64,000 nt of DNA from Nocardia harenae NBRC 108248 (GCF_001612885.1 NZ_BDBH01000002.1:434016-498015), one strand, 5' to 3'. Counted from the stretch's first letter, positions 18,483 to 28,321 are shown. Notes: a model not told the origin generated them from the letters alone. Made by a program: numbers and translations.

Positions 18483-20567
18483 TCAGCGCGAGCGCTGCTT
18501 GATTCGGGCTGTGAGTTCTTGCACCTGGTCGTACACCCGGCGCCGCTCGGTCATCTCCTTGCGCACCTTCTTCTCCGCGTACATCACCGTGGTGTGGTCG
18601 CGGCCGAAGGCCTGGCCGATCTTCGGCAGCGAGAGGTCGGTGAGCTCCCGGCAGAGGTACATGGCGATCTGCCTGGCCTGCGCGAGCGGCCGCGCCTTCC
18701 CCGGCCCGGTGAGCTCCTCCATGGTGGTGTTGAAGTACTCCGCGGTGACCGCCATGATCGTCGCCGCGTTGATCTCCAGCGCTGCGGTGTCCGGCATGAG
18801 GTCGCGCAGCACCACCTCGGCCAGCGAGATGTCCAGCGGCTGGCCGTTCAGCGAGGCGAAGGCGGTGACCCGGATCAGCGCGCCCTCCAGCTCCCGGATA
18901 TTGCGCTCGACCCGGCTCGCGATCAGCTCCAGCACGTCGTGCGGGACATCGAGGCGGTCCATCCGCGCCTTCTTGCGCAGGATGGCGATCCGGGTCTCCA
19001 GCTCCGGCGGCTGCACATCGGTGATCAGCCCCCACTCGAAGCGGGTGCGCAGCCGCTCCTCCAGGGTGGCCAGCTGCTTGGGCGGCCGGTCCGAGGAGAC
19101 CACGATCTGCTTGTTCGCGTTGTGCAGCGTATTGAAGGTGTGGAAGAACTCCTCCTGGATGCCCTCCTTGCCCTCGATGAACTGGATGTCGTCGACGAGC
19201 AGGATGTCGGTCTCCCGGTAGCGCCGCTTGAAGGCGACCTTGCGGTCGTCGCGCAGGCTGTTGATGAAGTCGTTGGTGAACTCCTCGGTGGAGACGTACT
19301 TCACCCGCATGCCGGGGAAGAGCCGCTGCGCGTAGTGCCCGGCCGCGTGCAGCAGGTGCGTCTTGCCGAGGCCGGAGGCGCCCCAGACGAAGAGCGGGTT
19401 GTAGGCGCGGGCGGGCGCCTCGGCGATCGCCACTGCCGCGGCGTGCGCGAAGCGGTTCGACGCGCCGATGACGAAGGTCTCGAAGGTGTACTTGGCGTTC
19501 AGGCTCGCCGAGGAGGGCGGGGTCGCGCTCTCCTGGCTCTTGGCGAAATACGTCGGCCAGGCATTGCGCACCGGGACCACCGGCTCGTCGTCCGGCGCGG
19601 TGACCGGTTCCGGCTGCGGTGCCGCTTTGCCGTCCTCGTCGTCGTCCCGGCTCCAGCCGCGGCCGGGGAGGTCGGCGCCGAAGAGCGTGTCCTGGCCCGC
19701 CCGCGCGCCGTCCCTGCGCTCGGCGCCCGGCTCCCGGAAGGGGCTCTCCGCGCCGTCGAAGCCGCGCTGGTCGCCGTCGCGGCCGCGGCGCTCGCCGTCG
19801 GGGTAGGGCCGCGGCCGCTCGCCGTCGTACCCGCGCGGCGTGTCGCTCTCGCCGAACCGGGGTGGCTCGGAGTAGCGGGGCTCGGCGTAGCGGGGGCCGT
19901 CCTCGTACCCGGTGTCATCGGCGCCGGGGAACGGCCTGCGCTCGGCATGCTCCTCCTCGGGCTGTCTGCCGAAGCCGCCGCGCTCGCCGTAGCCGGGGTA
20001 GCGGGCGGGCGCCTCCGGCTCGCCGGCGTAGCCGTAGCCGCCGGGCCGGGTGCGGTAGGCGGTGTCGCCCGCGTACTCGTTCTCCTCCGGGTAGCCGGGT
20101 TCGGCGAAGCGGGCGCCGCCCTGGTAGCCGGGCTCGCCGCGGTACTCCTCGCGCGGCGCGGGCTCGGCGGGCTCGGCGGCTTCGTACCTGCCGTAGCCGG
20201 TGCGGGCGTGCTCGCCCTCCGGGCGCGAGGTCATCCTGGCGTGCCGCGCCCCGGTGCCCGCGCGTTCGGCGGCGCCGGGCGCGGGCGCCGCGATCCGCAC
20301 CCCGAGCCCCTCCACCTGCGGCCCGAGCCTGCGGCCGAGCGAGCGCAGGATGGGCTCGCGCAGGTCGCGCTCGATCGCCTCCTGGGCGAGCGAGGATGGC
20401 ACCGACAGCAGCGCGAAACCCTGCGCCACCGTCAGCGGCTTGACGAGCTTGAGCCAGGCCTGCTGGGCGCGGGAGACCGCCGCGATCGCGCCGTCCGGCG
20501 AACCGGCGGTGAGCTCGGCGACCACCTCGGGCCAGACGGTGGCCAGCACATTCTGCTCGTCGTCCAT
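18483..20567 (-). CDS. dnaA: chromosomal replication initiator DnaA
   Basis: A 694-residue initiator. Domain I covers about residues 1-95 ([10 protein letters not shown]...). Domain II, about 95-350, is an exceptionally long disordered linker rich in Gly, Tyr, Pro, Glu and Arg. Domain III has Walker A GASGLGKT (about 395-402) and Walker B LLVDDIQF. Domain IV has the DNA-binding signature [22 protein letters not shown]. tuberculosis DnaA is 507 residues, so nearly all the extra length is linker. ATG 20567 was chosen for GGGAGG 8 bases upstream and the MDDEQNVL start; longer frames upstream are not conserved. Confidence 0.98.
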   Translation of the reverse strand: MDDEQNVLATVWPEVVAELTAGSPDGAIAAVSRAQQAWLKLVKPLTVAQGFALLSVPSSLAQEAIERDLREPILRSLGRRLGPQVEGLGVRIAAPAPGAAERAGTGARHARMTSRPEGEHARTGYGRYEAAEPAEPAPREEYRGEPGYQGGARFAEPGYPEENEYAGDTAYRTRPGGYGYAGEPEAPARYPGYGERGGFGRQPEEEHAERRPFPGADDTGYEDGPRYAEPRYSEPPRFGESDTPRGYDGERPRPYPDGERRGRDGDQRGFDGAESPFREPGAERRDGARAGQDTLFGADLPGRGWSRDDDEDGKAAPQPEPVTAPDDEPVVPVRNAWPTYFAKSQESATPPSSASLNAKYTFETFVIGASNRFAHAAAVAIAEAPARAYNPLFVWGASGLGKTHLLHAAGHYAQRLFPGMRVKYVSTEEFTNDFINSLRDDRKVAFKRRYRETDILLVDDIQFIEGKEGIQEEFFHTFNTLHNANKQIVVSSDRPPKQLATLEERLRTRFEWGLITDVQPPELETRIAILRKKARMDRLDVPHDVLELIASRVERNIRELEGALIRVTAFASLNGQPLDISLAEVVLRDLMPDTAALEINAATIMAVTAEYFNTTMEELTGPGKARPLAQARQIAMYLCRELTDLSLPKIGQAFGRDHTTVMYAEKKVRKEMTERRRVYDQVQELTARIKQRSR

Positions 20568-21153
20568 GCAATTGCCTCCCCGGAATCGGTCGAGTGGAGC
20601 AGACGGCCGGACGCGCGGCGGAGCGGGTGCGCACCCGTGATCCCGCATACATCCGAAGCCGGCTCGAAGCTGCCCGAATCCCCCGTCCGGGCCGCGGCGT
20701 GGCACCGTCGGCCCTACGAATATGCCACTCGGCCGGACTTTCCACACAATCTATCCACAGATGTGGAGAACCCTGGGGATGAAGGCAAAAGCCCCGGTGA
20801 GCGCCGCTGCGGGGCCTGGACCTGCACTTCTGTGGCTACCGATGAGCAACTGCGGTCCGGCGGGCGGGGCACGAGCGTCAGGGGATGTGGACGAACTCAC
20901 GATAGCCGGTGCGCGGGACCCGCGGAAGGGAGGGGGTGCGCGGAACCCGGGGGGCGAGTTTGACCTGGTCGAACGGTCTCAGTACCCTCATACAGTCATC
21001 CCCCGGTGTGATGGGTGGTCCTGTGCTGACCGAAATCGGTCGTGATCGACCGACTGTGCGCCGGGGCCGATCCGCGCCGCGAGGCCGGACGGATGTTTCA
21101 CCGACAAGCTTCGGGCGCCGCGGGGTGCCCACCGACTCGAGGAGTGTTCAACC
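20568..21153. other. dnaA-rpmH divergent intergenic region
   Basis: A 586-base spacer between the leftward dnaA and the rightward rpmH operon. It carries a DnaA-box-like CTATCCACA (20751-20759) with nearby TTTCCACAC and ATGTGGAG, consistent with autoregulation of dnaA, and the rpmH promoter at 20960-20988. No gene seen. Confidence 0.6.
20960..20988 (+). promoter_or_regulatory. promoter of the rpmH operon
   Basis: TTGACC (20960-20965), 17 bases, TACCCT (20983-20988): a good housekeeping-type -35 and spacing with a moderate -10. The predicted start is about 160 bases upstream of rpmH, giving a long leader. Confidence 0.55.
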
Positions 21154-21297
21154 GTGGCCAAGGGCAAGCGGACGTTCCAGCCGAACAACCGTCGTCGGGC
21201 GCGGGTGCACGGCTTCCGCCTCCGGATGCGCACCCGTGCGGGTCGCGCCATCGTCTCGGCGCGCCGCCGCAAGGGCCGCGCCGAACTGACTGCCTGA
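21154..21297 (+). CDS. rpmH: 50S ribosomal protein L34
   Basis: A 47-residue, strongly basic protein starting at GTG 21154: [20 protein letters not shown], then [20 protein letters not shown] and GRAELTA. This is the complete bacterial L34 pattern (KRTFQPN..R.R.HGFR.RM.T..GR..L..RR.KGR..L). GAGGAG lies 10 bases upstream. First gene of the rpmH-rnpA-yidD-yidC-jag-rsmG run. Confidence 0.98.
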   Translation: MAKGKRTFQPNNRRRARVHGFRLRMRTRAGRAIVSARRRKGRAELTA

Positions 21298-21321
21298 TCC
21301 CGATCGCTCTCGGACGCTCGG

Positions 21322-21756
21322 GTGTTGCCTGAGCCGTATCGGTTGCATCATCGTGCCGATTTCTCCCGGGCGGTGCGCCGCGGCCAGCGAATCGGGAGAC
21401 GAGATCTGGTCGTGCACGCGTTCACGCACGAGCACGACCAGGGCTCCGGCGCGTCCGCAGCCACCGGGAGGGAGCCGGTACAGGCTCTACCGACCGAACC
21501 GGCGGTCCGCATCGGCGGTCCGCGGTTCGGCCTGATCGTCAGCAAGGCGGTGGGCTCCGCGGTGATCCGTCACCGGGTGGCCCGCCGCCTGCGTCATATC
21601 TGCGCCCAGGTGCAGGCCGAGCTGCCCGCGGAGATCGACATCGTGATCCGGGCGCTCCCCGGCTCGGCGGCGGCCGGCTCGGACGACCTGCTCCGGCAGC
21701 TCCGCACGGCGCTGCGCAAGCTCGGGCTCACCGACCGGGCGGGCAGCCCGTTGTGA
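21322..21756 (+). CDS. rnpA: ribonuclease P protein component
   Basis: A 144-residue protein subunit of RNase P, which assists the catalytic RNA in maturing tRNA 5' ends. The N-terminal LPEPYRLHHRADFSRAVRRGQR and the RNA-binding GSAVIRHRVARRLRHI (the RNR motif variant) are visible. An insertion of about 25 residues (HDQGSGASAATGREPVQALP) separates the first strands. GTG start; the stop overlaps the yidD start as GTGA. Confidence 0.95.
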   Translation: MLPEPYRLHHRADFSRAVRRGQRIGRRDLVVHAFTHEHDQGSGASAATGREPVQALPTEPAVRIGGPRFGLIVSKAVGSAVIRHRVARRLRHICAQVQAELPAEIDIVIRALPGSAAAGSDDLLRQLRTALRKLGLTDRAGSPL

Positions 21757-22037
21757 CGCGCATCGCGCGGCTGCCCGCGAACGCGCTGATCTTCCTGATC
21801 GAGCTGTATCGGACCTACGTGTCCCCCACCCGCATGCCGATCTGCCGATTCACCCCCACCTGCAGCGAGTACGCGGTCACCGCGCTGCGCACGCGGGGGC
21901 TGGTGATCGGGCTGTTGCTGACGGTCGTGCGACTGGTCAAATGCGCGCCCTGGCACCCTGGTGGGTGGGACCCGGTTCCGGAACGGAAACGAGGCGCGCG
22001 CCGCACCGCGGACGCGGCGGGGCCGAAGGCTTGGTAA
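21753..22037 (+). CDS. yidD: membrane protein insertion efficiency factor YidD
   Basis: A 94-residue protein starting at GTG 21753 within the GTGA overlap with rnpA. Conserved YidD features are LIELYRTYVSPTRMPICRFTPTCSEYAVTALR (pieces: YRTYVSP, CRFTPTCSEYA) and the CAPWHPGGWDPVP tail with the three conserved cysteines. Peripheral membrane protein that helps YidC-dependent insertion; the neighbouring yidC gene fits. Confidence 0.95.
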   Translation: MTRIARLPANALIFLIELYRTYVSPTRMPICRFTPTCSEYAVTALRTRGLVIGLLLTVVRLVKCAPWHPGGWDPVPERKRGARRTADAAGPKAW

Positions 22038-22091
22038 AGGATCGCCGCGCGCGGTGATCGGCGAGACGTAACGACGGGAGTACACAGAACC

Positions 22092-23177
22092 GTGCTCGAT
22101 TTCATCTACTATCCGGTGTCCTGGATTCTGTGGTTCTGGCACCGAGTATTCGGGTTCGTGTTCGGCGCGGACAACGGTGCCAGCTGGGCGCTGGCGGTGG
22201 TGTTCCTCGTCTTCACGCTGCGGCTGGTGCTGTACAAGCCCTTCGTGCGCCAGGTGCGGACCACCAAGCAGATGCAGGAGCTGCAGCCGCAGATCAAGGA
22301 GCTGCAGAAGAAGTACAAGAACGATCGCCAGAAGATGGCGACCGAGATGCAGAAGCTGCAGAAGGAGAACGGCTTCAACCCGCTCATGGGTTGCCTGCCG
22401 GTGCTCGCGCAGGTGCCGGTCTTCCTCGGGCTGTTCCATGTGCTCCGCTCGTTCAACCGCACCGGCCACGGCATCGGCCAGCTCGGCATGAACGCCTATG
22501 ACAACGCGCACACCCCGAACTACGTCTTCAGCGCGGTCGACGTCCAGTCCTTCCTGAGCGCCCGCATCTTCGGCGCGCCGATCTCCGCGTTCATCACCGC
22601 GCCCGTCTCCGAGCTGCAGGCCTTCGCCGACTGGGGCGGGGTGCCGAGCAAGCTGAGCATCGCGCTGGTCGCCATCCCGCTCATGGTGGTCGCCAGTGTC
22701 GCGACCCACTTCAACGCGCGGGCCTCGGTCGCCAGGCAGACGCCGGAGGCCGCGGCCAACCCGCAGGCCGCGATCATGAACAAGCTCGCGCTCTGGGTCT
22801 TCCCGCTCGGCGTGCTCGTCGGCGGCCCGTTCCTGCCGATCGCCGTCCTGCTCTACTGGGTCTCCAACAACATCTGGACCTACGGGCAGCAGCACCTCGT
22901 CTTCGGCCGCATGGAGCAGGAGGAGCTGGCCAAGAAGCAGGCGAAGCTGGACCAGCGGTCGCAGAACGCGCCGAAGCCCGGCGCCAAGCCGGTGGACACC
23001 AGGAAGAAGCCGCGGCAGCCCGCGGCCGATACCGAGGAGCCCGCGAGCACCAATGGCTCCGAGCCCAGCGCCAAGCCGGCCGCGAAGGCGTCCGGGAAGA
23101 CCTCCGGTCAGAAGCGTCCCGGCGGGCAGAAGCGCCCGGCCAACCGCGGCCGCGCCAATCAGAAGCGCAGGCGTTGA
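22092..23177 (+). CDS. yidC: membrane protein insertase YidC
   Basis: A 361-residue insertase (Oxa1/Alb3 family). It has an N-terminal transmembrane helix ([17 protein letters not shown]), the cytoplasmic amphipathic hairpin [24 protein letters not shown], the [19 protein letters not shown] segment, and further helices including [23 protein letters not shown]. The C-terminal tail is Lys/Arg-rich (KKPRQ..., [11 protein letters not shown]) and probably contacts ribosomes. GTG start; 54 bases after yidD. Confidence 0.97.
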   Translation: MLDFIYYPVSWILWFWHRVFGFVFGADNGASWALAVVFLVFTLRLVLYKPFVRQVRTTKQMQELQPQIKELQKKYKNDRQKMATEMQKLQKENGFNPLMGCLPVLAQVPVFLGLFHVLRSFNRTGHGIGQLGMNAYDNAHTPNYVFSAVDVQSFLSARIFGAPISAFITAPVSELQAFADWGGVPSKLSIALVAIPLMVVASVATHFNARASVARQTPEAAANPQAAIMNKLALWVFPLGVLVGGPFLPIAVLLYWVSNNIWTYGQQHLVFGRMEQEELAKKQAKLDQRSQNAPKPGAKPVDTRKKPRQPAADTEEPASTNGSEPSAKPAAKASGKTSGQKRPGGQKRPANRGRANQKRRR

Positions 23178-23249
23178 CAGCTGTCCGTTGTCGCGGGTTA
23201 CGGGGCGAGGCGAACCGTTTCCCGCGGAGAACAGATGAAGGAAAATCAC

Positions 23250-23801
23250 ATGACTGCTGAGATCGACGGAGGGGACGCCACCGTGGCGACGACGACTGTG
23301 AACGCCGATCCGGAGACCGACGAGGTCGAGAGCGACGCGGAAGAGGCGCTCATCGAAGAGGGCGAGATCGCCGGCGATTACCTCGAGCAGTTGCTCGACG
23401 TACTCGATTTCGACGGTGACATCGACCTCGATGTCGAGGGCGACCGTGCTGTGGTGAGCATCGACGGCGGCAAGGATCTCGCCAAGCTCGTCGGCCGCAA
23501 TGGCGAGGTGCTCGACGCGCTGCAGGAGCTGACCCGGCTCGCGGTCCAGCAGGCGACCGGCGAGCGCAGCCGGCTCATGCTCGACGTCGCGGGCTGGCGG
23601 GCCAAGCGCCGCTCCGAGCTGAGCGCGCTCGGCGAGGCCGCGGCGCAGCGGGTGCTGGCCAGCGGCGCACCCGAGCCGCTCGTCCCCATGACCCCGTTCG
23701 AGCGCAAGATCGTGCACGACGCGGTGGCGTCGGTGGAGGGCGTGGCGAGCGAGAGCGAGGGCGTCGAGCCGAACCGGCACGTGGTGGTCGTGCCTGCGTG
23801 A
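23250..23801 (+). CDS. jag: Jag/KhpB family RNA-binding protein (KH-R3H)
   Basis: A 183-residue protein with an acidic N-terminus, then a KH-like domain (LLDVLDFDGDIDLDVEGDRAVVSIDG, with GRNGEVLDALQELTRLA as the GxxG helix) and an R3H domain (RSRLMLDVAGWRAKRRSEL to MTPFERKIVHDAV). The family is an RNA chaperone influencing cell-wall elongation. ATG 23250 was chosen over 23235 because AAGGAA lies 7 bases before it. It follows yidC as in most Gram-positive genomes. Confidence 0.93.
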   Translation: MTAEIDGGDATVATTTVNADPETDEVESDAEEALIEEGEIAGDYLEQLLDVLDFDGDIDLDVEGDRAVVSIDGGKDLAKLVGRNGEVLDALQELTRLAVQQATGERSRLMLDVAGWRAKRRSELSALGEAAAQRVLASGAPEPLVPMTPFERKIVHDAVASVEGVASESEGVEPNRHVVVVPA

Positions 23802-23891
23802 CGCACCCCGCCGCGGCGGATGATTGGATAGGGCCTCTGGTCTCCGGACCGGAGGCCCTCGCCGTCTCCGGCCCCCTCCTGTGTCGGAAGG

Positions 23892-24626
23892 ATGTTTCAC
23901 GTGGAACCTGACCTCGGTGCCGTCGAGCCGAGCCTCGTCGAGCCGCCGCCGGCCGCCGCGCTGATCTTCGGCGACCGGTTGCCGCTCGCGGTGCGGTACC
24001 ACGCCGCGCTCGCCTCGTCCGGTGTCGAGCGCGGGCTCATCGGGCCGCGGGAGGTGCCCCGGCTGTGGGATCGGCACATTCTCAACTGCGCCGTGCTCGG
24101 AGAGCTGATCGAGGCGGGGTCGACCGTGGTCGATGTCGGGAGCGGTGCCGGGCTGCCGGGGATTCCGCTCGCCATCGCGCGGCCGGACCTTCGCATCTCG
24201 CTCGTGGAGCCATTGCTTCGGCGGACCGTGTTCCTCAGCGAGTTCCTCGAGGAGGCGGAGCTGCCGGTGACCGTCGTGCGCGGGCGGGCCGAGCAGGACG
24301 GGGTGCTGAAGGAGGTCGGTGGGGCGGATGTCGTCACCTCCCGGGCCGTGGCTCCGCTTGGGAAGCTCGCGCAGTGGTCGATGCCATTGCTTCGGGATCA
24401 TGGGCGGATGCTCGCGCTCAAGGGAAGCAGTGCGCGGGAAGAGATCGAGCGGGATGCGCACGATCTCGCGCGGGCCGGTGCAGGGGGCGTGGCGGTGCTG
24501 GAGTGCGGAGGTGAAGTTCTGGAGGTTGCGACGGTGGTGATCTCGGCGGAGCTGCTTCCCCGGTCCGAGCGGGCGGCGCTGCGGCGTGCGGTGAAGGGGC
24601 GGAAGGGTGGGGTCCGGGGGAAGTAG
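23892..24626 (+). CDS. rsmG: 16S rRNA (guanine527-N7)-methyltransferase RsmG
   Basis: A 244-residue SAM-dependent methyltransferase (GidB), which modifies G527 of 16S rRNA; its loss gives low-level streptomycin resistance. The motifs are [16 protein letters not shown], the SAM loop [29 protein letters not shown] and VTSRAVAPL. The start is ambiguous: ATG 23892 directly abuts GGAAGG, whereas GTG 23901 has that sequence at 9 bases, a better spacing. A parS-like sequence covers both codons. The first residues (MFHVEP) are therefore parS translated. Next gene after the centromere spacer is parA. Confidence 0.93.
   Translation: MFHVEPDLGAVEPSLVEPPPAAALIFGDRLPLAVRYHAALASSGVERGLIGPREVPRLWDRHILNCAVLGELIEAGSTVVDVGSGAGLPGIPLAIARPDLRISLVEPLLRRTVFLSEFLEEAELPVTVVRGRAEQDGVLKEVGGADVVTSRAVAPLGKLAQWSMPLLRDHGRMLALKGSSAREEIERDAHDLARAGAGGVAVLECGGEVLEVATVVISAELLPRSERAALRRAVKGRKGGVRGK
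23893..23908. promoter_or_regulatory. parS-like site at the rsmG start
   Basis: TGTTTCACGTGGAACC: parS core with one mismatch in the right arm, overlapping the rsmG start codon. Confidence 0.7.
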
Positions 24627-24628
24627 TG

Positions 24629-24642
24629 GTTTCACGTGAAAC
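24629..24642. promoter_or_regulatory. parS site (perfect palindrome)
   Basis: GTTTCACGTGAAAC, identical to the actinobacterial parS consensus, starting 3 bases after the rsmG stop codon. It is the only perfect copy in the window. Confidence 0.92.
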
Positions 24643-25046
24643 GGGGGTGGGTGCGGCGGCGGCGCTGTCCCGATAGCGCCTCGGCTGACAGGTGAGGCGC
24701 CGTCGCAATGCGGCAGTCGAGTGCTGCGAGGTGAGCGGTGGTCGGTGGACGCTGGCTCGTCAACAAGCTGGGTGCTTCCTCGTGGCTCCCGCCCCGCGAT
24801 CAACGACAAGTTCGGCGGCAGGGGTTCTGGCGAGCCACTGGTGGAAGTTCGACGTGCAGGATCGCCATCGCCGGGGATCGGAAATCCGCCCCTGCCCTCC
24901 GAGTCCCCCTCGCGCCGCCGAGCACTCCACTCTCCACGGATCGGCGCTGAGCTGGTTGGTGGCGCGACGGTCGGGCCGATCCGAGCGAACCCGGCGTACT
25001 GCGGTCCGCGTTGACGCGCGACGACCGCTTCTTCGGCGCCACCTAT

Positions 25047-25060
25047 GTTTCCCGTGAAAC
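25047..25060. promoter_or_regulatory. parS-like site, CCCGTG centre
   Basis: GTTTCCCGTGAAAC with TGTTTC and GAAACA outer arms intact. The centre differs by one base, in the reverse orientation of the CACGGG variants. Confidence 0.65.
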
Positions 25061-25402
25061 ACGAGCGGTGACGCTCGCTCGAAGCTCCCGGCTCCACCTT
25101 GACGAGTGGCGGCGATGTCCGACGGGAGCGCCCACGTCCTGTTCGGTGCGCGCGTGGTGCACAGCCGTCGAGCGACGGTGCTGGCCGTCGATGACGGCCT
25201 CGACGCTGCCGGCAGCAACGGCGCCGAACCAGACCTGCCCGATGGGGAGACGCGGACGATTGCCAGTGCCGGAGTGGTTCCTTTGTTTTGGCCGGCCCAC
25301 CGCGAACAGCGCGGGAAGCGCTCCTGGCTTCTTTCGGCGGAAGGGCGGGCTGCGACCCGCGTGTACCGCGCGGAGTTCCGTCATCGAATCTCGGGCGTGC
25401 TT

Positions 25403-25416
25403 GTTTCACGTGGATC
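25403..25416. promoter_or_regulatory. degenerate parS-like site
   Basis: GTTTCACGTGGATC: left arm and centre perfect, two changes in the right arm. Confidence 0.5.
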
Positions 25417-25696
25417 GGTTCGCCATCGTCGACAGGTGGGAGGCGGCGCGCGTTCCCACTCAGGTACGGCCGATGCGGAACAGCGCTCGCCGCCCCGGCT
25501 CCGGGTTGCGGCGAACCTGACACCGCATCCGCCCGGGAGGCGAGCACGCGAGCGGCGCAGCAGCGTGGCGCAGTGGACTTGTTGCTCCGTCTCCCTGGCG
25601 CAGCTCCCTGGGGCAGCGACCGCCCGCGACGGGTCGTCCGGACACGTCTCGCCGCCCGCTCCACGAGCAGCAGAGCCCCTCGCGGGATCTGCTCAT

Positions 25697-25710
25697 GTTT
25701 CACGGGAAAC
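25697..25710. promoter_or_regulatory. parS-like site, CACGGG centre
   Basis: GTTTCACGGGAAAC: both arms perfect, one central change. Same sequence as the sites at 25774 and 26076. Confidence 0.65.
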
Positions 25711-25773
25711 CGACCCAACCCCACTCCCCCGACAAACCCCCTGAACCAACCGGAACTACGGAAAATGCTCGAT

Positions 25774-25787
25774 GTTTCACGGGAAAC
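25774..25787. promoter_or_regulatory. parS-like site, CACGGG centre
   Basis: GTTTCACGGGAAAC flanked by T and A, so the outer TGTTTC/GAAACA arms are complete; 77 bases after the previous copy. Confidence 0.65.
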
Positions 25788-26054
25788 AATGCAGATTCCG
25801 CGTGTCGTCCACGCCCCGCCGCGATTCAGCTTTCGTTCCGCCCGCACTGCTGGCAAAGTAGTCACCGTCGGCGTGAGCGTAGTTGCCACGAAGGGATGTG
25901 GATGTCACGGCGGAAGCAGCAAGCTCCGCTCGGACCATCGGGTCTCGCGAATCCGAACAACGCATCTCGATCCCCCGACACGGCTGTGAACGATCCGACT
26001 CCGTGCACGTGCGTGCCGGTGTACGGGTCGTGAGTTCTCGGGTTAGGAGCAGTT

Positions 26055-27059
26055 ATGTCGAGCGGGCCGGCGAATGTTTCACGGGAAACCACGTCGAGAG
26101 TTCCGGGGATGCTGGACTCCAGCAACTTCGATGCGGAGTCGTTCGGGAATACGCCCTTCGGGCACATCTCCGCGAGCGAGACCCCGATCGCCGTGGAAGC
26201 GCATCGGGCCAGTCAAGTGCTTCATCCAGGAGGTGTGACCGTGCCGAAGCCGCGTGAGCAGCGCATCCTGACGATCGCCAACCAGAAGGGCGGTGTTGGC
26301 AAGACCACCACGGCGGTGAACCTGGCGGCCGCGCTGGCGCACCAGGGAATGACCGTGCTGGTGATCGACCTCGATCCACAGGGCAATGCCAGCACCGCGC
26401 TCGGTATCGACCACTACTCGGGCGTGCCCTCCAGCTACGAGCTCCTCATCGGGGAGACCACGGTGCAGGAGGCGATCAAGGTCAGCCCGCACAGCGAGCG
26501 GCTGCTCTGCATCCCGGCCACCATCGACCTGGCCGGTGCGGAGATCGAGCTCGTCTCCATGGTCGCCAGGGAGGGCAGGCTCAAGGCCGCCATCCAGGAG
26601 GCCAACCTCGCGGGCTACAACATCGACTATGTCATGATCGACTGCCCGCCCTCGCTCGGGCTGCTCACGGTCAATGCCATGGTGGCGGCGAAGGAGGTGC
26701 TGATCCCGATCCAGTGCGAGTACTACGCGCTGGAGGGCGTCGGGCAGCTCATTCGCAATATCGGGCTGGTGCAGGCGCACCTCAACCCCGAGTTGCACGT
26801 CTCCACCGTCATCCTCACCATGTACGACGGCCGGACCAAGCTGGCCGACCAGGTGGCCGAGGAGGTGCGCGCGCACTTCGGCGACGTGGTGCTGCGCTCG
26901 GTGATCCCGCGCAGTGTGAAGGTCTCCGAGGCGCCGGGCTACGGCATGACGGTGCTCGACTACGATCCCGGTTCCCGGGGCGCCATGAGCTACCTCGACG
27001 CGGGCCGGGAAATCGCCGCCCGCGGCGTGGCGCAGCGCAACGACGCCGCCAGTGCCTGA
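26055..27059 (+). CDS. parA: chromosome partitioning ATPase ParA
   Basis: A 334-residue Walker-type ATPase that moves ParB-parS complexes. After a 68-residue N-terminal extension comes IANQKGGVGKTTTAVNLA (deviant Walker A KGGVGKTT), LVIDLDPQGNAS, and YVMIDCPPSLGLLT. ATG 26055 is well supported by AGGAG at 5 bases upstream. The extension contains NVSRET, encoded by a parS-like site at 26076-26089, so the centromere runs into the gene. parB follows after 59 bases. Confidence 0.97.
   Translation: MSSGPANVSRETTSRVPGMLDSSNFDAESFGNTPFGHISASETPIAVEAHRASQVLHPGGVTVPKPREQRILTIANQKGGVGKTTTAVNLAAALAHQGMTVLVIDLDPQGNASTALGIDHYSGVPSSYELLIGETTVQEAIKVSPHSERLLCIPATIDLAGAEIELVSMVAREGRLKAAIQEANLAGYNIDYVMIDCPPSLGLLTVNAMVAAKEVLIPIQCEYYALEGVGQLIRNIGLVQAHLNPELHVSTVILTMYDGRTKLADQVAEEVRAHFGDVVLRSVIPRSVKVSEAPGYGMTVLDYDPGSRGAMSYLDAGREIAARGVAQRNDAASA
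26076..26089. promoter_or_regulatory. parS-like site inside parA
   Basis: GTTTCACGGGAAAC at codons 8-12 of parA, encoding part of NVSRET. ParB bound here could affect parAB transcription. Confidence 0.6.
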
Positions 27060-27118
27060 CCGCCTGCGACGATTGAGAACCCGGGCCGGTGGCGAACAAG
27101 GAAGGGATCGGTAGGCCG

Positions 27119-28126
27119 ATGACGCAGGCGAAGAAGGGCGGATTGGGACGCGGGCTGGCCGCGTTGATTCCGACGGGCCCGGTGGGGCCGCCCGGTAACG
27201 GCACCGCCCTGAGCGACCCCGTTCCGGCGCCCACTCCCCTCCCCCGTGCGGTGCCGATCGGCGCCACCGAGCTCCCGGACCTCACCGGCCTGGTCGACAC
27301 CGGCGGCGCGGTCTACCGCGAGATCCCGCCGGAGAAGATCGAGCCGAACCCCAAGCAGCCGCGCACGTACTTCGAGGAGGACGCGCTCGCGGAGCTGGTG
27401 CACTCCATCCGCGAGTTCGGGCTCATGCAGCCGATCGTGGTCCGCCGGGTGCAGCCGGGCGCCGACCGCTACCAGCTCGTCATGGGCGAGCGGCGGTGGC
27501 GGGCCAGCCAGGAGGCTGGGCTCACCGCCATTCCGGCCATCGTCCGGGAGACCGCCGACGACTCCATGCTGCGCGACGCGCTGCTGGAGAACATCCACCG
27601 GGTGCAGCTCAACCCGCTCGAAGAGGCGGCGGCCTACCAGCAGTTGCTGGAGGAGTTCGGCGTCACGCACGAGGAGCTGGCGGGCAAGCTCGGCCGCTCC
27701 CGCCCGGTGATCACCAATATGATCCGGTTGCTGAAGCTGCCGATCGCGGTGCAGCGCCGGGTCGCGGCGGGGGTGCTCTCCGCGGGCCACGCTCGCGCCC
27801 TGCTCGGGCTGGACGCCGGAGCCGACGCCCAGGAGGTGCTGGCCGCCCGGATCGTCGCCGAGGGGCTCTCGGTGCGGGCGACCGAGGAGGCCGTCACCCT
27901 AGCCAACCGCGATCTCGACTCGGTGATCAAGCCCGCGCCGGTGCGCCGCAAGCCGATTCACATGCCCGGGCTCCAGACCGTGGCCGAGCGGCTCTCCGAG
28001 TCGTTCGATACCAGGGTGGTCGTGAGCATGGGTAAGCGTAAGGGCAAGATCGTGGTCGAGTTCGGCTCGGTCGAAGACCTGGAGCGCATCGTCGGAATGA
28101 TGGAGCAGCAGCAGCACGGCGGGTGA
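27119..28126 (+). CDS. parB: chromosome partitioning protein ParB
   Basis: A 335-residue CTP-dependent parS-binding clamp. The N-terminal [14 protein letters not shown] motif, which stimulates ParA, is present. The ParB/Srx nuclease-fold domain has [24 protein letters not shown] and the CTP motif [13 protein letters not shown], followed by [14 protein letters not shown]. The helix-turn-helix is [24 protein letters not shown]; the C-terminal dimer domain ends [26 protein letters not shown] 27119 gives MTQAKKGG, the usual start; a GTG 30 bases upstream is less likely. Confidence 0.97.
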   Translation: MTQAKKGGLGRGLAALIPTGPVGPPGNGTALSDPVPAPTPLPRAVPIGATELPDLTGLVDTGGAVYREIPPEKIEPNPKQPRTYFEEDALAELVHSIREFGLMQPIVVRRVQPGADRYQLVMGERRWRASQEAGLTAIPAIVRETADDSMLRDALLENIHRVQLNPLEEAAAYQQLLEEFGVTHEELAGKLGRSRPVITNMIRLLKLPIAVQRRVAAGVLSAGHARALLGLDAGADAQEVLAARIVAEGLSVRATEEAVTLANRDLDSVIKPAPVRRKPIHMPGLQTVAERLSESFDTRVVVSMGKRKGKIVVEFGSVEDLERIVGMMEQQQHGG

Positions 28127-28321
28127 CCCATATGTGGATTTTCGGCGCTGTCAGCCGATGACCGAGAGGCCAGGCTTGAAACGTCACTGTGACAGTGCCG
28201 GAAATCCGACTGCGAAAGCGGCGTCGGCCCCGAAGGGTTTCGGATTTCGACGGATCGCCTATTCTTGCGAGCGAGACCAGTGAGCGTAGACGAATCGGAC
28301 AGCTGGAGGCTGAGCAGAGCG

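Larger units (their letters stand above)
24627..26054. other. gene-poor centromere region with parS cluster
   Basis: A 1.4-kb stretch between rsmG and parA without a credible gene: open frames exist on both strands, but their compositions are biased and erratic and they have no ribosome sites or recognisable domains. It holds five parS-like sites (24629, 25047, 25403, 25697, 25774), with a sixth just inside parA. This is the likely loading centre for ParB and the main centromere of the chromosome. Confidence 0.65.

Noticed and set aside
21092..21107. A parS half-site (TGTTTCAC) before rpmH
   Set aside because: The right arm has no symmetry with the left, so it is not a parS site.
25106..25744. 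A 212-codon plus-strand frame in the parS block
   Set aside because: Erratic composition, no domain, no ribosome site, and it includes a parS-like site; it looks like chance in GC-rich DNA.
21594..25889. A 1431-codon open frame on the minus strand through rnpA, yidD, yidC, jag, rsmG and the parS block
   Set aside because: It is antisense to five well-recognised genes, its product has no domain pattern, and it arises from high GC at third positions of the opposite strand.
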